Positions 1-5,136 of a stretch of DNA of 17,646 bases are shown here, piece by piece; positions within the stretch are counted from its first letter, which is position 1, and each line of letters opens with the position of its first letter. A program made the position numbers and the translations under genes. Source of the stretch: an uncultured Clostridia bacterium (GTDB lineage: Bacteria > Bacillota > Clostridia > Christensenellales > CAG-314); contig CAKPPA010000006.1 in assembly GCA_934177025.1 (NCBI GenBank), positions 1 to 17,646 of the forward strand, in the 5' to 3' direction. The notes beneath the pieces are model-generated. The model worked only from the letters and a program-made list of their open reading frames with translations. It searched no databases and had not been told where the DNA came from.

Positions 1-90
1 TATTTCGGCAATCTCTTCCTCGCTAAAGCAGTAATTCCCGACGAACTGACACGCCATCGCTTCTGTAATTTTCTTCTTTTGGTCTTCCAT
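1..90 (-). CDS. Unidentified protein, N-terminal 30 residues only
   Basis: The first 30 codons of a minus-strand gene that runs off the left edge. The visible protein starts MEDQKKKITEAMACQFVGNY and continues with a Cys and an acidic SEEE stretch. There is no signal peptide or membrane segment in the visible part, so the N-terminus is probably cytoplasmic. The ATG (88-90) is supported by an AGGAGA ribosome binding site at 96-101, with a 5-nt spacer. The gene lies downstream of the DUF1622 gene on the same strand, but the terminator at 204-242 separates them, so it probably has its own promoter within 102-200. I could not identify a convincing -35/-10 pair there. The family is not recognised from this fragment. 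Confidence 0.6.
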   Translation of the reverse strand, partial: MEDQKKKITEAMACQFVGNYCFSEEEIAEI

Positions 91-203
91 CCTGTTCTCC
101 TCTGCAGTTCTTCGATTTTTTTGGTTTTCAAAAATAGACTAATACGAAAGGTAATCCTTAATTTTGTTTTTTCGTGTTTTCAAAATGCGGTACTGTTTGG
201 GGC

Positions 204-242
204 TAAAAAAATCGAGTAGCAAAACGTTTGCTACCCGATTTT
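204..242 (-). terminator. Rho-independent terminator of the DUF1622 gene
   Basis: The arms at 208-223 and 227-242 form a long stem (core GTAGCAAA / TTTGCTAC, extended by ATCG/CGAT around one A-C mismatch) with a 3-nt loop. On the minus strand it is followed by seven T (204-210). It lies 136 nt past the DUF1622 stop and upstream of the next minus-strand gene. Confidence 0.8.
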
Positions 243-377
243 GCCTTTTTGATTGTTTGAATTTTAAAATTTTAAAGTTTTTTCAATGAAACCGATTAAA
301 TTTTACAGTTTCCGTTTTTTTAAAGGTTTAAGGTTTTCGTTTTTCCGGTTGTCGGTTTAAAAGGGGGCGGAGTTTTT

Positions 378-812
378 TTACTTGCCGAGTTCGGTGTTTT
401 GATATTTTTCCCTTTTTAATTCCTTTTCCTTTTGTTCGCTTACTTTTTCGAGCCAAGCCATCGCATCGGGAGCAATCGGCAAAACGTCGTTTTTCTTTTC
501 GATTTTAATTTCCCATTGAATCAGGAACGTCAACGCCGCGCGCAAGAGAATAATGGAGCCTAAAACCAGCAATTCGTCCCAATTGCGCACAATCACGGTA
601 CGCAGCAACTCGCCGCCCACCTTAAATTCCAACGCAAGCGCAATGCCCTCGGCAAGGTGCAAGCGCACCCGCGGTTGTTTTTGAAAAAGCCCGATCACGG
701 CCTTGATGATGGCATACAACAGCACGGCAACGCCGATGAGTTCCACAACCAAAATGACGTACTGCAACGCAACGTTCACACCACTTTCGATTTTTTCGTA
801 TAACTCCAACAT
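378..812 (-). CDS. DUF1622 family membrane protein
   Basis: A 144-residue integral membrane protein that by pattern matches the uncharacterised DUF1622 family. Its layout is a hydrophobic N-terminal helix (about 13-43), a basic loop (KQPRVRLHL, about 45-53), a conserved LALEFKVGGELLRTVIV-like amphipathic segment (about 58-75), a second membrane segment (about 81-102, LLVLGSIILLRAALTFLI) and a charged C-terminal tail. The typical family order (basic loop, LALEF, RTV, W-E/D, R-x-x-L near the last helix) is visible. Molecular function is unknown for the family. The start is supported by a GGAGTG ribosome binding site upstream of the ATG. It is a monocistronic unit with the promoter at 842-870 and the terminator at 204-242. 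Family assignment is by eye. Confidence 0.85.
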   Translation of the reverse strand: MLELYEKIESGVNVALQYVILVVELIGVAVLLYAIIKAVIGLFQKQPRVRLHLAEGIALALEFKVGGELLRTVIVRNWDELLVLGSIILLRAALTFLIQWEIKIEKKNDVLPIAPDAMAWLEKVSEQKEKELKREKYQNTELGK

Positions 813-841
813 AATTCACTCCGTTTGGTCGTAATAAAACA

Positions 842-870
842 AGTGTACTCTCTTTTTTTTTGCTTGTCAA
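842..870 (-). promoter_or_regulatory. Sigma-A-type promoter of the DUF1622 gene
   Basis: On the minus strand a perfect TTGACA (865-870) is followed by a 17-nt spacer (848-864, containing a nine-A run) and TACACT (842-847). The expected start near 835 gives a leader of about 22 nt. This is among the strongest consensus promoters in the window. Confidence 0.8.
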
Positions 871-882
871 TACCGACATTTT

Positions 883-905
883 CGCCGTATACGGCGGTTT
901 TTTTT
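883..905 (+). other. GC-rich palindrome followed by T-run
   Basis: CGCCGTATACGGCG (883-896) is a perfect 14-bp palindrome followed by eight T (898-905). It could act as a weak terminator read on the plus strand, or as an operator just upstream of the minus-strand promoter at 842-870. No plus-strand gene precedes it inside the window, so the operator reading is at least as likely. The rest of 906-1076 shows no convincing gene or site. Confidence 0.3.
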
Positions 906-1076
906 GCGGAAAACAACTTTTTTAGAGTAACGACGTTTCCTCTTTCGAAAAGAGCCTTTTTCCCCATTACGCGCATATCCTTTTTTGCAAAATTTTACTT
1001 TAAAAATTTCCCTGTTTTCCGCACCCTTACGCCACCTAGAGTCCCAAAAAAAGAAAAAACAACGCCGCCTTTCATC

Positions 1077-1105
1077 TTGAAAACGCAATGCGTTTGTGAT
1101 AAACT
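1077..1105 (+). promoter_or_regulatory. Probable promoter of panE
   Basis: TTGAAA (1077-1082), a 17-nt spacer, then TAAACT (1100-1105). It is the only reasonable -35/-10 pair I found upstream of the reductase gene, and it implies a leader of about 370 nt. Confidence 0.55.
1081..1095. promoter_or_regulatory. Perfect 15-nt dyad inside the panE promoter
   Basis: AAACGCAATGCGTTT is a perfect dyad (seven-base arms around a central A). It overlaps the end of the -35 and fills most of the promoter spacer. That position is typical for a repressor operator. The cognate regulator is unknown. Confidence 0.45.
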
Positions 1106-1142
1106 TAAAAGTAGGAAACCAAAACAGGAACCACGGCTTGCC

Positions 1143-1190
1143 TTTCAAAACCGCAACGGAGGAAACGTTCGGTGGCGGTAGGTTTTGAAA
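1143..1190 (+). other. Leader inverted repeat upstream of panE
   Basis: TTTCAAAACC (1143-1152) pairs perfectly with GGTTTTGAAA (1181-1190) across a 28-nt interval. No run of T follows directly, so it is a leader structure rather than an obvious terminator. Confidence 0.4.
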
Positions 1191-1321
1191 AAGACTTCCT
1201 TTTTAAAAAACCGCAGGCACCCACATTTCCTAAAAAGTAGCCGTACTCCTATGTTTTGAGAGTTAATTTGTAAGTAAATAAGGAGCCCCCAGTAGTACGA
1301 AACACACAACAAAACATAGCG

Positions 1322-1434
1322 ACACACAACAACCACCAAAAAACAACCTAACCAAACACACCAACCACAACCTAACCAAACACACCAACCACAACCTAAC
1401 CAATCACACCACCAACCCACAAAACCAACCAATC
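1322..1434 (+). promoter_or_regulatory. 113-nt leader segment with no G, possible Rho-utilisation site
   Basis: Directly visible: 1322-1434 contains no G and only five T, so it is almost wholly A and C. It lies in the transcribed leader of the reductase gene, ending about 45 nt before the start codon. C-rich, G-free, unstructured RNA is the hallmark of Rho-utilisation sites, so Rho-dependent attenuation of panE is a reasonable inference. Confidence 0.45.
1345..1392 (+). repeat. 24-bp tandem repeat, two perfect copies plus a decayed third
   Basis: Units 1345-1368 and 1369-1392 are identical (each begins AACCTAACCAAACAC). A third copy starts at 1393 and diverges after about ten bases. The repeat accounts for much of the G-free leader. 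Confidence 0.8.
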
Positions 1435-1479
1435 GAACCGACAACGGTTTCAAAAATAAAAAACAGATAGGAGTTATTT

Positions 1480-2508
1480 ATGAAAGTATGTATTTACGGT
1501 GCGGGGTCGCTCGGCACAGTGCTGGGGGCGTACCTTGCAAAGCGCGGCGAAAGCATCGACCTTGTCAACCGCAACCAAGCACACGTTGCCTCATTAAAGG
1601 CACACGGCGCAACCGTCACGGGGGAAGCGCACTTCAACGTAAAAGTCAACGCCCTACTTCCAACGGAAATGCACGAAAAATACGACGTCATTTCCCTCAT
1701 GACGAAGCAACTCAACAATCGTGAAGTCGTAAAAATGCTCACCGCCTTTTTGCAACCGGACGGTGTAATTTGCACCATGCAAAACGGATTGCCGGAGCAA
1801 AGCGTTGCCGAAATCATCGGCGAAAACCGCACCTACGGTTGTGCCATCGGCTGGGGCGCGCAAATGACATCCCCCGGCGTAAGCGAACTCACGTCCTCGC
1901 CCGATGCCTTGGTGTTTGCGCTCGGTGCGCTCACGAACTCGGCGCGGCAGGACAAGCATTTTCAGGAAATCATCCGCCTGTTGTCGCTTATGGGCAAAGT
2001 GGAAGTGGAGGACAACTTCCTTGGCGTAAGGTGGTCAAAACTTGTGGTAAACTCCGCCTTCAGCGGCATGTCGGCAGTCCTCGGTTGCAATTTCGGCGCA
2101 GTTGCGGACAACAAAACGAGTCGCCTTTGCGCCCAGCGCATCATTAAAGAAATCATCGATTCCACCCGTGCGGGCGGCATTCGCATCGAGCCGATTCAAG
2201 GCAAGGACGTTGTAAAACTTTTGGACTATCACAACGCCTTCAAACGCAAAATTTCCTTTGCCATTATTCCGATTGCGATCAAAAAGCACCGCCTCATTCG
2301 TGCAAGCATGCTGCAGGACATCGAAAAAGGCAAACCCTGCGAAGTAGAGGCAATCAACGGCGTCGTCAGCGACTACGGCAAAAAAGTCGGCGTCCCTACC
2401 CCTGTCAACGACAAAGTGGTGGAAATTATCCACGGCATCGAAGCGGGCAAATACCGGCCGAGTTTCGACAATATAAAACTTTTTGCCGACGTACTCAAAA
2501 ATAAATAG
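1480..2508 (+). CDS. panE: 2-dehydropantoate 2-reductase (ketopantoate reductase family)
   Basis: A 342-residue cytoplasmic NADPH-dependent oxidoreductase of the ApbA/PanE family. Family members of this kind reduce 2-dehydropantoate to pantoate in pantothenate/CoA synthesis. The N-terminal Rossmann fold carries the dinucleotide motif GAGSLG (7-12), followed by a beta-strand and a basic LVNR (about 28-31). The characteristic RWSKLVVNSAF block supplies the catalytic lysine (K187) and a conserved Asn (N191). The C-terminal helical domain has the family signature SMLQDIEKGKPCEVEAINGV. Length is slightly above the usual ~300. Start: ATG with AGGAG at 1469-1473 and a 6-nt spacer. Many ApbA/PanE paralogues act on other 2-oxo acids, and no panB/panC genes are adjacent, so the physiological substrate is not certain. 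No clear terminator follows the gene. Confidence 0.9.
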   Translation: MKVCIYGAGSLGTVLGAYLAKRGESIDLVNRNQAHVASLKAHGATVTGEAHFNVKVNALLPTEMHEKYDVISLMTKQLNNREVVKMLTAFLQPDGVICTMQNGLPEQSVAEIIGENRTYGCAIGWGAQMTSPGVSELTSSPDALVFALGALTNSARQDKHFQEIIRLLSLMGKVEVEDNFLGVRWSKLVVNSAFSGMSAVLGCNFGAVADNKTSRLCAQRIIKEIIDSTRAGGIRIEPIQGKDVVKLLDYHNAFKRKISFAIIPIAIKKHRLIRASMLQDIEKGKPCEVEAINGVVSDYGKKVGVPTPVNDKVVEIIHGIEAGKYRPSFDNIKLFADVLKNK

Positions 2509-2548
2509 GAAAAATTCTCGTTTTGCTTCAATTTTTTGCTGATAATTC

Positions 2549-2577
2549 TTGTCATACAAAAACGTTTGTGCTATAGT
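2549..2577 (+). promoter_or_regulatory. Strong sigma-A-type promoter
   Basis: TTGTCA (2549-2554), exactly 17 nt, then TATAGT (2572-2577). The spacer contains the dyad ACAAA-AACG-TTTGT (2556-2569). The predicted start is near 2584, while the next coding start is 3049. It therefore drives either a ~465-nt leader for the Crp/Fnr gene or a separate small RNA. Confidence 0.75.
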
Positions 2578-2583
2578 AGTGGA

Positions 2584-2760
2584 AATGTTACGTGGTAAAC
2601 CACAACATGTAGTGGGAAAGCGTCAAAACCGCATCGCCCGTAGCGTTTCCTGCCGCTATTCGCCCGCCTTGTAACGCAAAGGACGGCGTAGCACAGTACG
2701 TTAATTTTCGAACGGCATTTTACGTGCTTCCTTAAAAAATTCGAAAAATTAACAAAACCC
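2584..2760 (+). ncRNA. Candidate structured leader or small RNA, family unknown
   Basis: The sequence just downstream of the strong promoter can fold into successive hairpins. The first is ATGTT..GTGG-TAAA-CCAC-AACAT (2585-2608). A weaker stem GGAAA/TTTCC follows (2614-2618 with 2646-2650). The third is GCTA..CGCC..CCTT / AAGG..GGCG..TAGC (2655-2692). The fourth is the repeat hairpin 2700-2753. No open reading frame with a ribosome binding site is present. It does not match any riboswitch, 6S, SRP or RNase P signature that I can recall, and there is no T-run after the last hairpin, so a 3' end cannot be placed. Structures were judged by eye only. Confidence 0.3.
2697..2755 (+). repeat. Hairpin repeat, copy A
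   Basis: Left arm GTTAATTTTCGAA (2700-2712) pairs with TTCGAAAAATTAAC (2740-2753). The interior contains ATTTTACGTGCTTCCTTAAA, which is also conserved in copy B, so the similarity is not limited to the arms. Confidence 0.75.
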
Positions 2761-2816
2761 AAAAAAACCAAGCCAACACAGGCGCAACGGTCGCAAACTG
2801 CCGCCGCCTTTGTCCA

Positions 2817-2878
2817 TACGTTAATTTTCGAATCCGCTCGATTTTACGTGCTTCCTTAAAAATTCGAAAACTTAACAA
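2817..2878 (+). repeat. Hairpin repeat, copy B
   Basis: Left arm GTTAATTTTCGAA (2820-2832) is identical to copy A and starts exactly 120 bp after it. Right arm is TTCGAAAACTTAAC (2863-2876). Most of the interior is identical to copy A; only about eight bases after the left arm differ. Confidence 0.75.
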
Positions 2879-2883
2879 CCGTC

Positions 2884-2943
2884 ACGTGAATTTTTCGAAA
2901 GGCTTCCTTGTGTTTACTTCCTTACATTTTCGAAAAACGTAAC
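2884..2943 (+). repeat. Hairpin repeat, diverged copy C
   Basis: Arms 2884-2900 and 2927-2943 keep TTTTTCGAAA / TTTTCGAAAAACGTAAC. The interior retains TTTACTTCCTTA, a shortened form of the core seen in copies A and B. It lies about 105 bp before the start codon of the Crp/Fnr gene. Confidence 0.55.
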
Positions 2944-3048
2944 CTCATTTTACTTTATTTTACTTTTTTCAAACGCCAAACCGCACAAAGGGGCTACCTT
3001 TTTGTGCTTGTTTGTAACGACTCCCAAGGGGGAAAGGAGGAAACTACT

Positions 3049-3720
3049 ATGCTCGTAAAAGAAATCGTTCAACAAAACATTCCGTTTTTCAGTCATTTAA
3101 CCGAGGAGCAACAACACCTCCTGTTCGACACGGCGCAATTTAAACAGGTGAAAAGGGGCAACGACCTGTTTCAAATACCAAAGGAAAAAAACTTGCCCTT
3201 TTACATTGCAAAAGGCGTTGTGCGCACGGTAATGGAGGATAAGTCCTTTCGCGAAATAACGTTTTTTCGGCTTTACGAACAAGAATTAAGCATTTTTTGC
3301 ATCACGAGCGTGCCGGAAAGCATTTCGTTTGACATCCGCTTCGTTGCGGAGGAGGATTGCACCATCCTTACGTTCGACCCAACCAACCTAAAAACACTCA
3401 TGGCCGAAAACGTGGCAGTCCGTTGCCATATTTACGAACTCCTTGCCGATCGGTTTGCCGTTAGCCTAAACTCCATGTATCGACTGATTTTTACCAAGTA
3501 CGAAATGCGGCTGGCATCCTTTTTGTGGGAAAAGTACCTACTCACCGGCGAAACGGAAATCAGCGTCACGCAGGACGAACTTGCAAAATTAACCAACACC
3601 GTGCGCGAAGTTGCGGGGCGAGCAATCCGCCGCTTTTCGGATGACGGACTCATTGACACCGAGCGCGGCAAAATTATCCTTTGCAACTTGGAGCAGTTGA
3701 AAAAACTCGCAACGGAATAA
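3049..3720 (+). CDS. Crp/Fnr-family transcriptional regulator
   Basis: A 223-residue cytoplasmic DNA-binding protein. The N-terminal cyclic-nucleotide-binding-like beta-barrel covers about residues 10-115 (YIAKGVVRTV and FRLYEQEL in the usual places). A dimerisation helix follows (about 118-145), then a winged helix-turn-helix (about 150-223) with the family order SVTQDELAKLTNTVREVAGR and a recognition helix at about 182-196. The Arg/Ser pair of the cAMP-binding pocket is not evident and there is no Fnr-type Cys cluster, so the effector is unknown. Start: the upstream in-frame ATG at 2908 has no ribosome binding site, whereas 3049 has AAAGGAGG at 3033-3040 with an 8-nt spacer. It is monocistronic, with a long structured, repeat-bearing leader and a terminator at 3979-4019. 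It is the gene immediately before the SipW-type operon, which has a Crp-like dyad at its promoter. Confidence 0.9.
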   Translation: MLVKEIVQQNIPFFSHLTEEQQHLLFDTAQFKQVKRGNDLFQIPKEKNLPFYIAKGVVRTVMEDKSFREITFFRLYEQELSIFCITSVPESISFDIRFVAEEDCTILTFDPTNLKTLMAENVAVRCHIYELLADRFAVSLNSMYRLIFTKYEMRLASFLWEKYLLTGETEISVTQDELAKLTNTVREVAGRAIRRFSDDGLIDTERGKIILCNLEQLKKLATE

Positions 3721-3739
3721 TCGGCGAACCACGTTTCGC

Positions 3740-3763
3740 CCGAAACTGTTCCGAAAAGGGCAA
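3740..3763 (+). repeat. 24-bp direct repeat, copy 1
   Basis: Identical over 24 bases to 3924-3947 (core CTGTTCCGAAAAGGGCAA). A shorter related sequence (ATTCCGAAAAGAG) occurs at 3968-3980. The 3721-3978 interval after the Crp/Fnr gene is otherwise rich in CCGAAA and CACAAGGGCAA motifs and has no credible gene. Confidence 0.7.
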
Positions 3764-3923
3764 AACACGAACCGAAACTTTTTGCCAACCACAAGGGCAA
3801 CGACAAAAGCCAGAAGCGGAAAAACAACGGGCTTTTCCGCCGGATTCAAAAAAGGCAAGCCCGAAAACAAAAAACAACCCCCTACAAAGAACAAGTACCG
3901 AAAACACCCCACAAGGGCAAGTA

Positions 3924-3947
3924 CCGAAACTGTTCCGAAAAGGGCAA
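3924..3947 (+). repeat. 24-bp direct repeat, copy 2
   Basis: Exact copy of 3740-3763. It lies just before the terminator of the Crp/Fnr transcript, and CACAAGGGCAA precedes this copy and follows the first. Confidence 0.7.
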
Positions 3948-3978
3948 CATACGAATTACGCAAAACTATTCCGAAAAG

Positions 3979-4019
3979 AGCCACGGCATACAACACGTAT
4001 GCCGTGGCTCCGCTTTTTT
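3979..4019 (+). terminator. Strong Rho-independent terminator after the Crp/Fnr gene
   Basis: AGCCACGGCATAC (3979-3991) and GTATGCCGTGGCT (3997-4009) form a perfect 13-bp stem with a 5-nt loop, followed by CCGC and six T. It lies 259 nt past the stop codon. Confidence 0.9.
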
Positions 4020-4426
4020 CTGTTTGATACTTTTATGCTGACGATTTTTTCTTTTTTCTTTTTTGATACTTTCCTACTTTCGGTTTTCGATTTTTCTGTT
4101 TTGTTCCCTCTCCTTATTATGCTTTATTACACTTTCGGTTTTTACACGGCAACCTTGTGAGGCTTTTCGAAAGTTCTCTTTCCGCAAATTTCGAGTAAAC
4201 TAAAGTGTACCTTTGTTTTCCGTGGAAAGCCCTTTTCCGCAACCGCCGCTTGAAAAAGGCGACCTTGTAAAAAGGAGTTACGGCAAGCGAACCAAAAAAC
4301 CAAAGCAACAAACACCCCACTACGAATCGCATTTTTTGGGATATTTTGTCAGCGCGACCTTTTTGTCCCCTATCCTAAACTATACTGAAAAAAAGCAAAA
4401 GGGCTTGCTATGATTCTCTCCCACGC

Positions 4427-4539
4427 TTTGCCGCTGTCGGGAGTAGCGTCGGGAGTGCCGGCAGACGGCAAACGGACGAAAAACGGACGGCAAAAATCAC
4501 GGGCAAGCAGTTTTCCACAAAACCAACCCGCAGGCAAAA
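4427..4539 (+). repeat. Imperfect ~115-bp direct repeat, copy 1
   Basis: Begins TTTGCCGCTGTCGGGA and ends in CAGGCAAAA. It aligns with 4688-4811 over its whole length apart from a gap of about ten bases in the middle. Shared blocks include GGGAGTGCCGGC, GACGGCAAAC, ACGGGCAAGC and AAACCAACCC. Confidence 0.7.
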
Positions 4540-4687
4540 GTTTGTAGCGTTCGGACACAACGGCGAACCCGAAAAACCAAATTGCGGCAAGGTTTTGCGG
4601 AGATTCTTTCCTACGTTTACCGAAGTTGAGTACGGTAGATTTTCTACCACCTTTTTCCGAAATCGGAGTGTTTTTCCTCCCCCTCCT

Positions 4688-4811
4688 TTTGCCGCTGTCG
4701 GGAATGGTGTTGGGAGTGCCGGCGGACGGCAAACAGGCGGAAAAAGGGCGGCAACCGTGTGACAAAAATTACGGGCAAGCGGTTTTTTCAAAAACCAACC
4801 CACAGGCAAAA
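4688..4811 (+). repeat. Imperfect ~115-bp direct repeat, copy 2
   Basis: Second copy of the segment at 4427-4539, 261 bp downstream. It carries an insertion of about ten bases (near 4752-4761) relative to copy 1. It probably belongs to a dispersed intergenic repeat family of this genome, which cannot be tested from one window. Confidence 0.7.
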
Positions 4812-4920
4812 AAGCAAGAGGAAAAGGCGGACGAACCCGTGCGGTTTTCCTGCGATTGCGGCAATTTTGTGCAATTGTCCTACGTTTTGCCTTTTTTCGA
4901 AAATCGGAAAACAGCGGTTT

Positions 4921-4960
4921 TGTCGCAAAAACGACGTAAAAATGCGTATTTTTTGCGACA
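4921..4960. other. Perfect 11-bp inverted repeat
   Basis: TGTCGCAAAAA (4921-4931) pairs with TTTTTGCGACA (4950-4960) across 18 nt. No T-run follows, so it is not a typical terminator. It lies about 70 bp upstream of the Crp-like dyad of the SipW-type operon and could be part of its upstream control region. Confidence 0.4.
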
Positions 4961-5025
4961 CGGAACGCAAAATAGCCAACATTATGGCATTTTTGTGACA
5001 TTTTTTACGCAAATCCCCATTTTTT

Positions 5026-5038
5026 GTGACTTAGTCAC
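5026..5038. promoter_or_regulatory. Crp/Fnr-like dyad next to the -35 of the SipW-type operon
   Basis: GTGACTTAGTCAC is a perfect dyad (GTGAC, TTA, GTCAC). It resembles the Crp/Fnr consensus TGTGA-N6-TCACA but with 5-nt spacing and a final T. It abuts the -35 and is centred about 42 bp upstream of the predicted start, the position used by class II Crp/Fnr activators. Confidence 0.45.
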
Positions 5039-5067
5039 TTGAAGCGAAGGGGGGGGGGAAGTATACT
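5039..5067 (+). promoter_or_regulatory. Promoter of the SipW-type operon with a poly-G spacer
   Basis: TTGAAG (5039-5044), exactly 17 nt, then TATACT (5062-5067). Ten consecutive G (5049-5058) lie within the spacer. Predicted start is near 5074, with a leader of about 63 nt. Confidence 0.75.
5049..5058 (+). repeat. Homopolymeric G10 tract inside a promoter spacer
   Basis: A run of ten G, the only long G homopolymer noticed in the window. Runs of this length are prone to slipped-strand length change, and here each gain or loss would alter the -35/-10 distance. Confidence 0.85.
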
Positions 5068-5089
5068 TGACCCGCAAAAAAACGCAATC

Positions 5090-5112
5090 GTTTTGCCCCG
5101 CAAAGGCAAAAC
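5090..5112 (+). other. Leader hairpin upstream of the first secreted protein
   Basis: GTTTTGCC (5090-5097) and GGCAAAAC (5105-5112) form a perfect 8-bp stem with a 7-nt loop, about 12 nt before the ribosome binding site. It is followed by A-rich rather than T-rich sequence, so it may stabilise the 5' end of the message. Confidence 0.45.
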
Positions 5113-5136
5113 AAAATAAAAAAAAGGAGAAAAAAC

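Larger units (their letters stand above)
4020..5025. other. About 1 kb without a credible gene
   Basis: No reading frame here combines a ribosome binding site, normal composition and a recognisable protein. The first part (4020-4150) is a T/C-rich tract with the phrase TTTGATACTTT twice. The middle holds the duplicated segment described separately. The end carries an inverted repeat and TTTTTGTGAC twice (4992-5001 and 5021-5030), the second feeding into the promoter of the next operon. Long open frames across the duplication read as low-complexity, Phe/Arg/Pro-rich translations and look non-coding. Confidence 0.6.

Noticed and set aside
1145..1453. Minus-strand open frame with repeated WLGCGWCV
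   Set aside because: It is the reverse complement of the G-free AC-rich leader and its 24-bp tandem repeat, with no start signal and implausible Trp/Cys/Gly content.
2908..3048. N-terminal extension of the Crp/Fnr protein from ATG 2908
   Set aside because: That ATG lies inside repeat copy C and has no ribosome binding site. The ATG at 3049 has a strong AGGAGG and gives the normal family length.
2584..3048. Known riboswitch or T-box in the Crp/Fnr leader
   Set aside because: No T-box, SAM, TPP, cobalamin, c-di-GMP or other conserved motif that I can recall was found. It is kept only as an unclassified structured segment.
3681..4160. Plus-strand frame of 159 codons overlapping the Crp/Fnr stop and the terminator
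   Set aside because: It runs through the 24-bp repeats and the strong terminator hairpin and has no ribosome binding site or recognisable domain.
4213..4413. Plus-strand frame of 66 codons upstream of the duplicated segment
   Set aside because: It has no ribosome binding site in front of the ATG and no recognisable composition or domain.
4408..5001. Minus-strand open frame of 197 codons across the duplicated segment
   Set aside because: It has no ribosome binding site and a low-complexity Phe/Arg/Pro-rich composition, and it reads through both repeat copies. It looks like a by-product of the repeats.
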